Of a stretch of 56,221 nucleotides of DNA, positions 1 to 9,686 are shown one piece after another. Under the pieces are notes generated by a model. That model did no database searches. It saw only the letters and a list, made by a program, of their open reading frames with translations, and was not told the origin of the DNA. Every line of letters begins with the position of its first letter. Within the stretch, counting starts at the first letter, position 1. Source of the stretch: Bacteroidales bacterium (GTDB taxonomy: Bacteria > Bacteroidota > Bacteroidia > Bacteroidales > UBA7960); assembly GCA_007125585.1 (NCBI GenBank), contig SLCY01000039.1:1-56221 (forward strand). The letters run 5' to 3'. The translations under genes were made by a program, and so were the position numbers.

Positions 1-2
1 AA

Positions 3-106
3 CCCTTAAACCCTTAAACCCTTAAACCCTTAAACCCTTAAACCCTTAAACCCTTAAACCCTTAAACCCTTAAACCCTTAAACCCTTAAACCCTTAAACC
101 CTTAAA
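3..106. repeat. Tandem octamer array (CCCTTAAA)x13
   Basis: Thirteen perfect head-to-tail copies of CCCTTAAA run from position 3, followed by about two degenerate units to about 126. The complementary strand reads GGGTTTAA repeated, that is, runs of three G separated by five bases, which fits the usual pattern for a G-quadruplex. The array abuts the left edge, so its full length is unknown. A degenerate inverted relative lies at 41632-41692. There is no spacer variation, so this is not a CRISPR. Confidence 0.95.
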
Positions 107-160
107 CCTGTATACCCTTAAACCTATTTGACCTTTTATTAACAGATAAAAAAAATCATT

Positions 161-168
161 TACCTTTG
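161..168 (+). promoter_or_regulatory. Bacteroidota -7 box (TACCTTTG)
   Basis: TACCTTTG matches the Bacteroidota TAnnTTTG -7 element and predicts a leader of about 28 nt for the DUF4293 gene. No clear TTTG -33 element stands 19-20 nt upstream. Confidence 0.6.
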
Positions 169-200
169 CAACATATCCGTTTAATCAAACGACCAAAACC

Positions 201-668
201 ATGCTACAACGTATTCAGAGTATTTATTTGTTTCTGGTATTTGTCTTTTCCTTTCTGTTTTTTGTCCTTCCTTTGGCGCATTTCCCGGCAGTGGCTCCAG
301 AGATGCCTTTGCGCCTGGTCAGGTATCATGAGTTCTTCACTGCGGTCGACATTGCCGGTACCTGGATGGCTGTTGTGCTGATCCTGTTGTTTGCCCTCGC
401 AGCTATTATCACTGTCTACACTACATTTTTATACAAAAAAAGAATGGCACAGATCCGGTTTGGCAAATACAATATGTTCATCCACGCTGCCATCGTACTG
501 GTCTCGTTTTTTTTCATCGACTCCATCCGCGGCCAGGTTTATGATGCAGGTTTTTCATATGGTGCCGGGATTTTCTTTCCTGTTATCTCACTGATCTTTA
601 TATTGATGGCAAACAGGGCCATCCGGAAGGATGAGAATATTGTGCGTTCGGCCGACCGCATACGTTAA
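201..668 (+). CDS. DUF4293 family membrane protein
   Basis: A 155-residue integral membrane protein with about four hydrophobic segments (roughly residues 5-28, 53-77, 95-112 and 120-140) and a short basic C-terminus. The N-terminus (MLQRIQSIYLF) and length fit the Bacteroidota-specific DUF4293 family, whose function is unknown. The ATG at 201 was chosen because it gives the typical N-terminus and lies just downstream of the TACCTTTG box at 161. It stands alone; the next gene is convergent. Confidence 0.8.
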   Translation: MLQRIQSIYLFLVFVFSFLFFVLPLAHFPAVAPEMPLRLVRYHEFFTAVDIAGTWMAVVLILLFALAAIITVYTTFLYKKRMAQIRFGKYNMFIHAAIVLVSFFFIDSIRGQVYDAGFSYGAGIFFPVISLIFILMANRAIRKDENIVRSADRIR

Positions 669-692
669 ATGGTGGTTGCCTCAAGGAACTGA

Positions 693-1766
693 TTAGTCTT
701 CGAGCCTTTTAATGATGTAGTCGGAGTTGAACAGCCTCAGTGCGCCCATATACTTCAGCTTGAACTTTATAAAGTCACCGACCTTGTACTTTTTGGGGTT
801 CTTGCCCAGGTCGATGACCAGAATATCGGAGCTGGCACCTGCCATCTCCATTTTTTTGTCGACGGGAATCAGGAAGTCAGGGCTTATGTCAAGCAGGCCA
901 ACGTCGAGCAGCGCCCGCCATGATTTTTTTCCGTAGTCTGCAGCATTTATTTCAAATGATTCGCCTGATGGATTTTCTGCCAGCGTCCCCTCGGGCACGA
1001 TCGGCTTTTCTATCAGCTCAATGATCTCGGCCTTGAAGGTGATCACGTCGTCTTTCATGCCCCTGATGGTCTTTCCTGTCCATAAGTTGGCCCCGAAATA
1101 CAGGGTTTCTCCAACCCTGAAATGGTTTAGACCGGGAGGCACCTGTTTTTTCGACAACATCGGAATGGTTACGGAGGTTCCGCCGGACAACAGTTTGACT
1201 GTGCGGTTAAACTTCACTTCCACGATTTGTTTGTACAGACTGAGCTGGATCAACTTATCGCGCGAGGGCATGACACCATAGAGGCAGTTCAGGTTGGTGC
1301 CGAACCCCAGTATCTCGATATTGGGAAGATCAAAAACCTTCGAATAGAAATCGACCAGTTCTTCACCCATAACCCCTTCACGCAGCTCTCCCATCTCTAC
1401 CATGATGATGACCTGGTGTTTTTTCTCCTGTTTCATCGCTTCCCGGGAGATCAGTTTCATGGTTTCAAGGTCAGAGTTCAGGCTCACATCTGCGTATTTT
1501 ACCACGCTCCGGATACTGCGGCGCGGCGGCGGTTTAATATAAACGGTTTTTATATCCGGATCGATGCGTTTGATGGTGCGCAGATTGGATATCCGGGAAT
1601 CCATCAACTCTTTGGCACCAAGACCGATGACCTCTTTAATGAACATCGGGTTGCCACACAGAAGCTTGGTTACAATGCCCCAGTGAATGTTGTGCCTGTC
1701 AAAAAGCCTGTCCAGAAAATCGTAATTGTGCTTCAGCTTCTTGCGGCTGATTGCTATTTCTGCCAT
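693..1766 (-). CDS. PLP-dependent ornithine/alanine racemase-like enzyme
   Basis: A 357-residue fold-III PLP enzyme of the alanine racemase N-domain superfamily. The PLP lysine is in GIVTKLLCGNP near residue 35, and the length and motif order fit the ornithine racemase/YhfX-like branch rather than classical Alr, which has a different C-terminal domain. Family knowledge suggests racemization of ornithine or a related amino acid in the cytoplasm; the substrate cannot be read from sequence. It is the last gene of an operon with a symporter and a GNAT enzyme. The ATG at 1766 follows the GNAT stop by 11 nt and gives the conserved N-terminus (MAEIAISRKKLKHNY); an in-frame ATG at 1790 would overlap the GNAT gene. 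Confidence 0.8.
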   Translation of the reverse strand: MAEIAISRKKLKHNYDFLDRLFDRHNIHWGIVTKLLCGNPMFIKEVIGLGAKELMDSRISNLRTIKRIDPDIKTVYIKPPPRRSIRSVVKYADVSLNSDLETMKLISREAMKQEKKHQVIIMVEMGELREGVMGEELVDFYSKVFDLPNIEILGFGTNLNCLYGVMPSRDKLIQLSLYKQIVEVKFNRTVKLLSGGTSVTIPMLSKKQVPPGLNHFRVGETLYFGANLWTGKTIRGMKDDVITFKAEIIELIEKPIVPEGTLAENPSGESFEINAADYGKKSWRALLDVGLLDISPDFLIPVDKKMEMAGASSDILVIDLGKNPKKYKVGDFIKFKLKYMGALRLFNSDYIIKRLED

Positions 1767-1777
1767 GATCGGTTGCT

Positions 1778-2215
1778 TTAGCGGGTCCACCGCATTTCAA
1801 GGTACTTGCTGGTAAAGCCAAGTTTTTCGTAGAGAAAACGGGCCGGGTTTTCCGGTTCCACATGCAGTTTAATATCTCCTTCTGCCTTGTCAAAGGTTTT
1901 GAGCATCAACTCCTTGCCCAGCCCTTTGCCACGATAGTCCTTGTCTACGGCAATGTAAACAAGGATGTTTTCCGGGATGTAACCTCCCATACCGGTTTTG
2001 TTGATGATTACCGCACCGGTTATCATGCCACCCTCTCTTGAGACCAGGATGAAGCCTCCAAACTTATCCTTGTCGTCAAGGGCGAAATTGATACATTTCA
2101 TGATGTACCGGTGCTCGTCGCCAAACTGATCCAGATGTTCATACAGGAAGTCGGCAATCTCCTTTTTTGTTTCTTCCGAAACCTTGTCAGCGGGAGTGAA
2201 AAATGTGTATTCCAT
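1778..2215 (-). CDS. GNAT family N-acetyltransferase
   Basis: A 145-residue protein with one GNAT domain. The acetyl-CoA-binding motif A is visible as DYRGKGLGKELMLKTFDKA (about residues 94-112), and the C-terminal strand-helix ends in LYEKLGFTSKYLEMRW. It should acetylate an amine using acetyl-CoA. Its start overlaps the symporter stop by one base (TAATG), so the two are translationally coupled. Placement between a Na+/solute symporter and an ornithine/alanine-racemase-like enzyme suggests the substrate is an amino acid or diamine, but this is inference. Confidence 0.85.
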   Translation of the reverse strand: MEYTFFTPADKVSEETKKEIADFLYEHLDQFGDEHRYIMKCINFALDDKDKFGGFILVSREGGMITGAVIINKTGMGGYIPENILVYIAVDKDYRGKGLGKELMLKTFDKAEGDIKLHVEPENPARFLYEKLGFTSKYLEMRWTR

Positions 2216-3657
2216 TACTTTTTGGTTTTGGTATTTTGTGTGAAGTTAATCAATGTAAATGATATAACTGCCAGTGTGATGCCAAAAATATTCGGGTCCA
2301 GCCCCAAAGGCAGTCCCCATTCGCCGATGATCAGGGTAATGGTTGTCCCGCCGCCCAGCAGCATCGCCCAGAAGGCGGCGACCGGATGGGCTTTTTTCAG
2401 AAATAGCGCACCGATCACCGGTATAAAAAGGCCGGATACCATGAAAGCATATGAGTGCAGCATCAGGTCGAGCACGCTGGGCATCACAGATGCCAGCAGC
2501 AGGGCCGTGGTCCCCAGTACCAGTGTGAGGGCCTGGGATACAAGCAGGAAGGACCTGCGGCTTTCGGGGACCTTAAACCACCTTGTCAGAATGTCGGTCA
2601 GGAAATTTCCGCTGGATGCCATCAGGCAGCTGTCTGCCGTTGACATGATGGCTGAGAAATAAGCAGCCATCATCAGACCCATCAACCCAACCGGCAACAC
2701 GGTACGCAGCAGCAAGGGCAGGCCTTGCTCCGAATCGATATCTGCAGCATCAGTAAATCCAAGATATTCAAACATCCCCTGCGCAATGGCTACCCTTGCA
2801 AAAAGGCCAAGCAACACCCCCATGAATGCCATCACAGGCCATTCAAACAACCCGGCGATGTACCATGCCTTTTGTGCCTGCTTTCTGTCGCGCGAGGCAT
2901 AGATCCGCTGATAAAGCGTCATCCCTACAAACCAGATGGGGATGATGGTGACCGCCCAGTTCAGTATTTGCTGCCAGCGGATGTTGGCCAGGCTGAAAAA
3001 TTCGGCGGGCAGCACTTCCCGGATGCTTTCCATGCCTCCCACACTGTAAAATGCGATGGGTATCCCAATGAAGACCAGTCCCGACATGAGGATGATCCAT
3101 TGAATGGTATCGGTATATATCACTGCTTTGATGCCCCCCATTGCGGTATAGACGATCACGATTGCACCCATGATGATCAGGGCCGTTTGCCTGTCAAGAA
3201 GCGGGGTAAAGGTTGCTTCGGCCAATATGGCTCCCGCCAGGATCTGTGAGCTGGTAAACCCCAGATAACCGATGGCGGATATGATGCCTGCAAGGAAAGC
3301 AACCCCCGGACTGTAAAAGCTGCCGAGAAACTGGGGGAAGGTGAAGAAGGTCTTTGTCTCTTCAAGCTTTTTCACCCTGGGAATCAATAAAACAGCACTC
3401 AGCCAGGCCCCGATCAGCCCGGTGAACAACATCCATGAGCCCGCAAGGCCCATCACAAAGCCAAGACCTCCCAGCCCGATGGAAAAACCGCCGCCGACAT
3501 CAGTGGCCACCACCGACAACCCAATGTGTATGCTGCCAATTTTTCGCCCCCCTACGTAAAAATCGTCAACCCCCCTGTTACGGATGAGAAAATAAATGCC
3601 GATACCGATCACCCCCATCATGTACAAGGTGAACACAAGGATGTCTAAAAAGTGCAT
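2215..3657 (-). CDS. Sodium:solute symporter (SSS family)
   Basis: A 480-residue polytopic membrane protein with about 13 hydrophobic segments. Sequence features are typical of the SSS/SLC5 family: an N-terminal segment followed by NRGVDDFYVGGRKIG, the GGGFSIGLGGLGF glycine-rich segment, and YTAMGGIKAVIYTDTIQ in the middle. It should couple Na+ entry to uptake of a small solute. Its place at the head of an operon with a GNAT and an ornithine/alanine-racemase-like enzyme hints at an amino acid, but SSS substrate cannot be told from sequence. The ATG at 3657 lies about 25 nt after a strong promoter (3686-3716). Confidence 0.9.
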   Translation of the reverse strand: MHFLDILVFTLYMMGVIGIGIYFLIRNRGVDDFYVGGRKIGSIHIGLSVVATDVGGGFSIGLGGLGFVMGLAGSWMLFTGLIGAWLSAVLLIPRVKKLEETKTFFTFPQFLGSFYSPGVAFLAGIISAIGYLGFTSSQILAGAILAEATFTPLLDRQTALIIMGAIVIVYTAMGGIKAVIYTDTIQWIILMSGLVFIGIPIAFYSVGGMESIREVLPAEFFSLANIRWQQILNWAVTIIPIWFVGMTLYQRIYASRDRKQAQKAWYIAGLFEWPVMAFMGVLLGLFARVAIAQGMFEYLGFTDAADIDSEQGLPLLLRTVLPVGLMGLMMAAYFSAIMSTADSCLMASSGNFLTDILTRWFKVPESRRSFLLVSQALTLVLGTTALLLASVMPSVLDLMLHSYAFMVSGLFIPVIGALFLKKAHPVAAFWAMLLGGGTTITLIIGEWGLPLGLDPNIFGITLAVISFTLINFTQNTKTKK

Positions 3658-3685
3658 TTGATTGTAACAATGGATTATTATGCGC

Positions 3686-3716
3686 CAAAGTTAGGGATTA
3701 TTTCGCCAAGAGCAAA
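3686..3716 (-). promoter_or_regulatory. Promoter of the symporter-GNAT-racemase operon
   Basis: On the minus strand TAACTTTG (3693-3686) is preceded by TTTG (3716-3713) with 19 nt between them, a complete Bacteroidota -33/-7 pair. It predicts a leader of about 25 nt before the symporter ATG. Confidence 0.8.
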
Positions 3717-3869
3717 ACTGGGGGTATAAAGCTTTGTTAGCAAGAGGATTATAGACACTTGAATCCGGAGAATTTTGTTTCTTTGCAAAACGATCGCTGG
3801 CTGCATGTTTATGGTTCGCCGGCAACACAAAATGCAAACCAACGCAGGAAATTAAAAATCCTTTCTCCA

Positions 3870-4814
3870 ATGTATCCCTGGGGCAACCGCCGCCGTTTTC
3901 ATTCATGGTCTGACGTGGTCCGCGAACGCTTTGGCACACGTTTGCAGAAGCTAACCATCAATGCCGGTTTCAGCTGTCCGAACCGTGATGGCACTGTCGC
4001 GACCGGAGGGTGCACCTTCTGTAATAATGAGGGCTTCAATCCATCGTATTGCGATCCGGAAAAACCCATTCATGAGCAGATAGATGAAGGCTTATCCTTT
4101 ATCAGGCAACGTTATCGAAGGGCTTCCCTTTTTGTGGCATACTTTCAGGCCTATTCAAACACCCATGCGCCCCTGCATGTTTTGAGACAGGTCTATGATG
4201 AAGCATTGCAACATCCGGCCATCTCCGGACTGGTCATTGGAACCCGCCCCGACTGCATAGACGCTGAAAAGCTTGACCATCTTGCCGGCCTTTCTCGAAA
4301 GGTTTTCATTAAAATAGAATATGGCCTGGAATCGTGCTACGATGACACCCTGATGCGAATCAACAGGGGCCATACCTTTAAAGACACACAGGAGGCGATA
4401 CGGTTAACTGCCGGATGCAACCTGTTGACGGGGGTACACATGATTTTCGGGTTGCCCGGCGAAAGCAGGGAACGGATGCTTGCCCAAACAGAGATGATCA
4501 ACGCCTTGCCCGTCAATACAATAAAATTCCATCAGCTGCAAATCGTAAAGGACACTGCCATGGCAGCTGCCTATTTAAAAGATCCGGGAAGTGTTCATCT
4601 TTTTGATCTGGATGAATACATCGACTTTGTGGTGGCCTTTGTGGAGCGTTTGCGGCCCGGCATTGCCATTGACCGTTTTTCAGGGGAGGTGCCACCAAGA
4701 CTTATTGTCGGAAACCGATGGGGGAACGTACGCTCTGATGGTGTGACCCGGATGATAGAGAAGCGGTTGGCTCAAAAAGGCACATTCCAGGGCAGGCTGT
4801 ATCCCCAAATTTAA
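3870..4814 (+). CDS. TIGR01212-type (YhcC-like) radical SAM protein
   Basis: A 314-residue radical SAM protein. The iron-sulfur cysteines lie in [16 protein letters not shown] (Cx11Cx2C), the expanded motif of the TIGR01212/YhcC family, which also shows the MIFGLPGE motif near residue 190. The reaction is not known for most members. An in-frame TTG at 3759 would add 37 residues, but ATG 3870 gives the conserved start ([16 protein letters not shown]) and the normal family length. It is followed after 41 nt by the AbgT transporter gene, possibly co-transcribed. Confidence 0.85.
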   Translation: MYPWGNRRRFHSWSDVVRERFGTRLQKLTINAGFSCPNRDGTVATGGCTFCNNEGFNPSYCDPEKPIHEQIDEGLSFIRQRYRRASLFVAYFQAYSNTHAPLHVLRQVYDEALQHPAISGLVIGTRPDCIDAEKLDHLAGLSRKVFIKIEYGLESCYDDTLMRINRGHTFKDTQEAIRLTAGCNLLTGVHMIFGLPGESRERMLAQTEMINALPVNTIKFHQLQIVKDTAMAAAYLKDPGSVHLFDLDEYIDFVVAFVERLRPGIAIDRFSGEVPPRLIVGNRWGNVRSDGVTRMIEKRLAQKGTFQGRLYPQI

Positions 4815-4855
4815 TTATTTTTGGCCTCATTTTAAGAATAAAATCCTGTTCGTCT

Positions 4856-6418
4856 ATGGAGAATGATAACCGCAACATGGTCTCCCGCATGCTTGGTGCC
4901 ATTGAGCGGGTGGGCAATAAATTGCCTCACCCCGCTACTTTGTTTGCCATCTTTGCTTTTGCCATCATCTTTTTGAGTGGCCTTGCTGCTTTGTTTAATG
5001 TGACGGCCATTCATCCTGGTACGGGTAAAGAGGTAACGGCATTCAATCTATTGAGCAGGGAGGGTTTGCACATGATCATGACCAATATGGTGGTGAACTT
5101 CACCTCTTTTGCCCCCCTGGGAACGGTTTTGGTCGCCCTGCTCGGTATTGGCGTGGCAGAAGCCAGCGGCCTGATGTCGACCGGCTTGCGTTTGCTGGTC
5201 ATCTCCGCACCAAAGAAGCTGCTGACCTTTGCCATTGTGTTCGCCGGCATCCTTTCGAATACAGCCAGCGAGGTGGGATATGTGGTGCTGGTGCCCTTGG
5301 GCGGAATGATCTTCCTGGCAGTAGGCCGTAACCCCATTGCCGGCATCGCTGCGGCTTTCGCCGGGGTGTCGGGCGGCTATTCAGCCAACCTCCTGCTCGG
5401 AACAATCGACCCCTTGCTTGCCGGCTTGTCGGAAGAAGCAGCCAGGATCATTGACCCCATCTACAACGTAAACCCTACGGCTAATTACTACTTCATGTTC
5501 GTGTCTACCTTCTTCATTGCCGTCATCGGCACATGGGTCACCGAAAAGGTGGTGGTTCCCCGCCTGGGAAAATACAAGGGAGACGCCCAACCGGAAGAGA
5601 TAAAGCAGCTTACAGACAATGAAAAGCGTGGCATACGCGCTACTTTCTGGGCACTGATAGGGATTGCATTGTTGTTGGTATGGAGCGCTGTGCCCATGGA
5701 AGGGGGGATATGGTCCTCGATACCGGGATCAGGCTTTATGCGTGATCCGGAGACAGGAGACCTGCTTCGTTCCCCCTTTATGAGCGGTATCGTAGCCATC
5801 ATATTCGTTGTTGCCGCCATATTGGGGATCGTATACGGCATCGCTGCCAAAACACTGAAGAGCAATTACGATGTGATCAATGGCATGGGCAAGTCTATGT
5901 CTACCCTTGGGACCTACATCGTACTGGTGTTTTTCGCTGCCCAGTTTGTGGCCTATTTTAACTGGACGAACCTCGGACTGATCTTTGCCATCCAGGGGGC
6001 AAATTTTATCGGGTCGCTTGGATTTGGACGCATCCCGCTGATGATAGCCCTTGTACTGGTGTCTGCCTTTATCAACCTTGTGGTGGGCAGTGCCAGCGCC
6101 AAATGGGCCATCATGGCACCCGTATTTATCCCCATGTTCATGTTGCTTGGCTATTCGCCCGAATTTACTCAACTGGCCTACCGCGTCGGGGACAGCGTCA
6201 CCAATGTGATCGCCCCCATGATGTCCTATTTTGCCATGATCGTTGCCTTTATGGAACGCTACGATAAAAAAGCCGGCATCGGGACCATCATTGCGACAAT
6301 GCTCCCCTATACGGTTGTTTTTCTGCTGGCCTGGTTGGTAATGCTCATCTTCTGGATACTGATGGGTCTACCAATTGGACCGGGCGCACCATTGTTTTAC
6401 GAGCTGCCCTTATCATAA
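4856..6418 (+). CDS. AbgT family transporter
   Basis: A 520-residue polytopic inner-membrane protein of the AbgT family. The N-terminus ([19 protein letters not shown]) and the late segment [20 protein letters not shown] are family signatures. Characterized members import p-aminobenzoyl-glutamate or export sulfonamides; the substrate here is unknown. No abgA or abgB hydrolase gene is nearby, so a link to folate salvage is not supported by context. A 180-bp gap separates it from the UspA gene. Confidence 0.9.
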   Translation: MENDNRNMVSRMLGAIERVGNKLPHPATLFAIFAFAIIFLSGLAALFNVTAIHPGTGKEVTAFNLLSREGLHMIMTNMVVNFTSFAPLGTVLVALLGIGVAEASGLMSTGLRLLVISAPKKLLTFAIVFAGILSNTASEVGYVVLVPLGGMIFLAVGRNPIAGIAAAFAGVSGGYSANLLLGTIDPLLAGLSEEAARIIDPIYNVNPTANYYFMFVSTFFIAVIGTWVTEKVVVPRLGKYKGDAQPEEIKQLTDNEKRGIRATFWALIGIALLLVWSAVPMEGGIWSSIPGSGFMRDPETGDLLRSPFMSGIVAIIFVVAAILGIVYGIAAKTLKSNYDVINGMGKSMSTLGTYIVLVFFAAQFVAYFNWTNLGLIFAIQGANFIGSLGFGRIPLMIALVLVSAFINLVVGSASAKWAIMAPVFIPMFMLLGYSPEFTQLAYRVGDSVTNVIAPMMSYFAMIVAFMERYDKKAGIGTIIATMLPYTVVFLLAWLVMLIFWILMGLPIGPGAPLFYELPLS

Positions 6419-6599
6419 ACATAGAAAGGCATGCCATACACTGTTGCCACCAACGAGAGGCGCGTACCCCAGCCAAAATATCCTTTATATCATTTGTAAA
6501 TCATTAATAATGAGTGATTCACAAAATATACAACACGATGAATGAACAAAAGTCCGGAAATTTTCATAAATTTATGATGCAAAATTCAATCTGAAAACA

Positions 6600-7523
6600 A
6601 TGGATCCCACGAAGTGCGACGCCATCCTGGTCCCTGTTGACTTTACGCAAGTGGCTGATTATGCCATAGATCATGCTTCGGCCATTGCGCGGATCTTTGG
6701 CTACAGGCTTTATCTTCTCCATGTTATCAGCAAAAGGCAAAAAGGGACCCAAAAGGAAAAGGACGCAGATAAAAAACTGATTAGGATCTCTTCCCGGTTG
6801 TCAAGGGACCATGGCCTGAAGGTGACACACATGATCAGGGTGGGCACTGTGTTCAGAACGATCAGCGGGGTGGCTGAAAGGCTTCGGGCTTCATTTATCG
6901 TTATGGGGGTTCACGGCAAGAAAGGGATCGAGCACCTGGTAGGCAGTTACCCCTACAAGGTGGTATGCAAATCCAGTGTCCCCGTTCTCGTGGTTAAGGA
7001 TAACCATCAGCACGTGGGATTTCATAACATTGTCATCCCTGTCGATTTTTCGAAGCGAAGCACACAAAAGATCACCCAGGCCATTAAGTTCTCAAAGTTT
7101 TTCGGTGCCCGGATCAGGGTTTTCGGGTTTTTATCTTCTGAAAACAAGGCCAAGATCATCAACAAGGAAGCCTTGCTGAAAAGTGTCAACGATGTTTTTG
7201 AGGAGAGTGATGTGCCTGTTACCACCGATCTGGTGATCAATCCGGCCCATGATTGGCCGGAAGCATTGATGGTCTTTGCAGACAAGGTGAATGCCGACCT
7301 GATCATGATCGTAGCTGAACGGGGCGGGCGCATCCAGGAGATCTTCTCTCCCAACTATACTGAGCGTATCCTTGACAAAATAGACGTTCCTGTGCTCACC
7401 ATTATGCCTTGTGCCGAAGACCTGGAGAAGGAAGCAGAATCTGTCAAAAGGGGCCTGGTTACGCCGTTTGTTGATCCTTTTGGTTTGATCGTCAGGCCCA
7501 GCCCGTTGAAAAAAACAAATTAA
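6600..7523 (+). CDS. Tandem universal stress protein (two UspA domains)
   Basis: A 307-residue cytoplasmic protein with two UspA domains, about residues 1-135 and 142-280. The first has a VPVDFTQVADYAIDHA start and the GVHGKKGIEHLVGSYPYKV nucleotide-loop region; the second starts VIPVDFSKRSTQKI and ends in ERILDKIDVPVLTIMP. Family members bind ATP or other nucleotides and respond to stress or energy state. The stop lies 12 nt before the proline dehydrogenase start, so the two are probably one transcript. A second tandem UspA is at 33260-34111. Confidence 0.9.
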   Translation: MDPTKCDAILVPVDFTQVADYAIDHASAIARIFGYRLYLLHVISKRQKGTQKEKDADKKLIRISSRLSRDHGLKVTHMIRVGTVFRTISGVAERLRASFIVMGVHGKKGIEHLVGSYPYKVVCKSSVPVLVVKDNHQHVGFHNIVIPVDFSKRSTQKITQAIKFSKFFGARIRVFGFLSSENKAKIINKEALLKSVNDVFEESDVPVTTDLVINPAHDWPEALMVFADKVNADLIMIVAERGGRIQEIFSPNYTERILDKIDVPVLTIMPCAEDLEKEAESVKRGLVTPFVDPFGLIVRPSPLKKTN

Positions 7524-7535
7524 CCGGTACAGAAG

Positions 7536-8699
7536 ATGCTTGTGTTCGATAATACAGAAGTTGCCTTCCAGGATAAGGGTAAGCATTCATTGAGAAGGGC
7601 CTACTGGATATTCAGGCTGGTGGGCAGTCCAGTCCTCGTAAAAACAGGATCTTTGTTGCTGAAGTGTGCATTATGGATGGGACTGCCTGTTAAATGGGCA
7701 TTGAAACCCACGGTATTCAGACATTTCTGCGGTGGTGAAACCATAAATGATTGCGAAGATACCATTCAGCGTCTTGGGAAAGTCAATGTGCTGACCATCC
7801 TTGACTATTCGGCTGAGGGAAAAGAAACGGAAGAAGATTTTGAGTATACCAAAAGACAAATAATCTCCACCATAGAAAAAGCCGCCGGCGAAAGATTCAT
7901 TCCCTATGCGGTTTTCAAGCCAACGGGTCTGTTGCGTTTTGAATTACTGGAAAAGATGCAGGCAGGACAGGCATTGTCAAATGAAGAGCAGGATGAGTTT
8001 GAAAGGGTAAAGGGCCGTTTTGATGAGATATGTGCCTTTGGGGCAAGCAACAATGTCCCGGTAATGGTTGACTCTGAAGAGAGCTGGATACAGGATGTGG
8101 TTGACGAGATGGTTGAAGATCTTATGTTCCGGTACAACAAAGAGAAACCAATGGTTTTCAATACCCTGCAGATGTATCGCCATGACCGGTTGTCCTATTT
8201 GAAAAAATTTATTTTGCGTGCCCGTCAAAAAGGGGTCTGTTCAGCGTTCAAGCTGGTCCGTGGCGCTTATATGGAAAAGGAGCGGGAGCGTGCGCGCAAA
8301 ATGGGATATCAGTCGCCCATACATCCTGACAAGGAAGCCACAGACAGGGATTTTGACCAGGCCACTGCACTGACACTGGCAAATGTCGAGGATGTTGCAG
8401 TATGTGTTGCAACACATAATGAGATCAGTTGTGCGAAGGCGGCTGATATCATGCAGGGTTTGTCTGTCCCCAACAATCACCCGCACATCTCCTTTGCCCA
8501 ACTGCTGGGAATGAGTGACCATATTTCCTTCAATATGGCCGCAGCGGGGTATAATGTATGCAAGTACTTACCTTATGGCCCGGTTGAAACGGTTGTTCCT
8601 TACCTGATCCGTCGTGCGGAAGAGAACACCTCGGTGGCGGGCCAGACCTCACGTGAGCTGTTTCTCATCAAAAGGGAGATCAGGAGACGAAACGGTTAA
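7536..8699 (+). CDS. Proline dehydrogenase
   Basis: A 387-residue monofunctional FAD-dependent proline dehydrogenase, which oxidizes L-proline to 1-pyrroline-5-carboxylate. The PRODH barrel is seen through FKLVRGAYMEKERERA (about residues 236-251) and the substrate-binding end YNVCKYLPYGPVETVVPYL followed by RRAEENTS. No aldehyde dehydrogenase domain is fused and no P5C dehydrogenase gene is adjacent. It lies 12 nt after the UspA gene. With the ornithine aminotransferase at 41808-43037, which forms the same intermediate, it points to proline/ornithine catabolism. Confidence 0.92.
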   Translation: MLVFDNTEVAFQDKGKHSLRRAYWIFRLVGSPVLVKTGSLLLKCALWMGLPVKWALKPTVFRHFCGGETINDCEDTIQRLGKVNVLTILDYSAEGKETEEDFEYTKRQIISTIEKAAGERFIPYAVFKPTGLLRFELLEKMQAGQALSNEEQDEFERVKGRFDEICAFGASNNVPVMVDSEESWIQDVVDEMVEDLMFRYNKEKPMVFNTLQMYRHDRLSYLKKFILRARQKGVCSAFKLVRGAYMEKERERARKMGYQSPIHPDKEATDRDFDQATALTLANVEDVAVCVATHNEISCAKAADIMQGLSVPNNHPHISFAQLLGMSDHISFNMAAAGYNVCKYLPYGPVETVVPYLIRRAEENTSVAGQTSRELFLIKREIRRRNG

Positions 8700-8722
8700 A
8701 ACAGATGTTGCTTCCGGGACTG

Positions 8723-9568
8723 TTATCTGTCACTGGCCCGGTATCTCTGCCTGATGGCCTCGAAGGTCAGTATCGCCACGGAGGCAGATACATTCAGGGA
8801 GTCAATGGTGCCTGACATGGGAATGCGGATCGTTTGACAGGCAATGTCCCTCCAGGCAGCCGACAACCCCTTGTCCTCAGCTCCGAAAGCCAATATGGAG
8901 GGCCCTGTCATGTCGACCTCAAAATGGTTGACCTTTGTTTGCAATGCGGCAGAGAAAACGTGTGGTTCTTTCCCTTTTTCCCAGTTACCCGGATCGGAGA
9001 TCCAGCCGATGGCCTCATCACTGCTGCATGCGACCACGGGGACCGTGAACACACAGCCCATGCTGGCCCGGATGGTGTTGGGATTGTACACGTCGACCTT
9101 TGATCCGGCCAGAATGAGGGCATCAACACCTGCAGCATCTGCTGTTCGTAATACGGCACCGAGGTTCCCGGGTTTTTCCAGGCCTTCCAGCACCAAAATC
9201 AAAGGGGTCTCCGGCAGGTGCAACTGGCTGAGCCCAGGCAATCGTTGTTTGCCCACCAGCATAACCCCCTCAGCGTCTTTACGGTATGCCAGTTTGTTGT
9301 ATACCAAACGGCTCACAGGAACCATTGGATGCTTGCCATCTTCTTTAAGGGCAACGGGATAGGCATCATCGTTTTCAAAGATCCCTTCGCAAAACAAAAG
9401 ATGTTCCGGCTCAACTCCCTGTGACAAAGCCAGCGATACCTCCCGGCGCCCTTCCGCGACAAACAACCCTGATCTGGCGCGTTCGGCCGACTTCTGCTGC
9501 AGCTTGATGATCTTTTTTACTAACGGGTTCTGAAGACTGGTGATGGGTTCTTTCATGGTTGGGTTCAT
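8723..9568 (-). CDS. TrmH/SpoU family RNA 2'-O-methyltransferase
   Basis: A 281-residue SPOUT methyltransferase. The N-terminal substrate-binding domain starts ITSLQNPLVKKIIKLQ; the trefoil-knot motifs are PGNLGAVLRTADAAG, AFGAEDKGL and IPMSGTIDSLNVSASVAIL. It probably 2'-O-methylates rRNA (RlmB-like), but could act on tRNA. An upstream ATG at 9655 would add 29 unlike residues; ATG 9568, after an A/T-rich stretch, is preferred, and 9556 is also possible. It is convergent with the proline dehydrogenase gene. Confidence 0.85.
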   Translation of the reverse strand: MNPTMKEPITSLQNPLVKKIIKLQQKSAERARSGLFVAEGRREVSLALSQGVEPEHLLFCEGIFENDDAYPVALKEDGKHPMVPVSRLVYNKLAYRKDAEGVMLVGKQRLPGLSQLHLPETPLILVLEGLEKPGNLGAVLRTADAAGVDALILAGSKVDVYNPNTIRASMGCVFTVPVVACSSDEAIGWISDPGNWEKGKEPHVFSAALQTKVNHFEVDMTGPSILAFGAEDKGLSAAWRDIACQTIRIPMSGTIDSLNVSASVAILTFEAIRQRYRASDR

Positions 9569-9686
9569 ATTTTTAAAGTATGCCGGGTTCCACGTATGGT
9601 TGTAGCTCATGTTGCCTGCTCCAGGGTTCAGGGTCACCGGTGAACCTTCCTGCATTCATGCATGCAGGACCCTGGGAGCGAATAGT

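Noticed and set aside
3-106. CRISPR-like array
   Set aside because: Eight-base perfect tandem units with no spacers and no cas genes.
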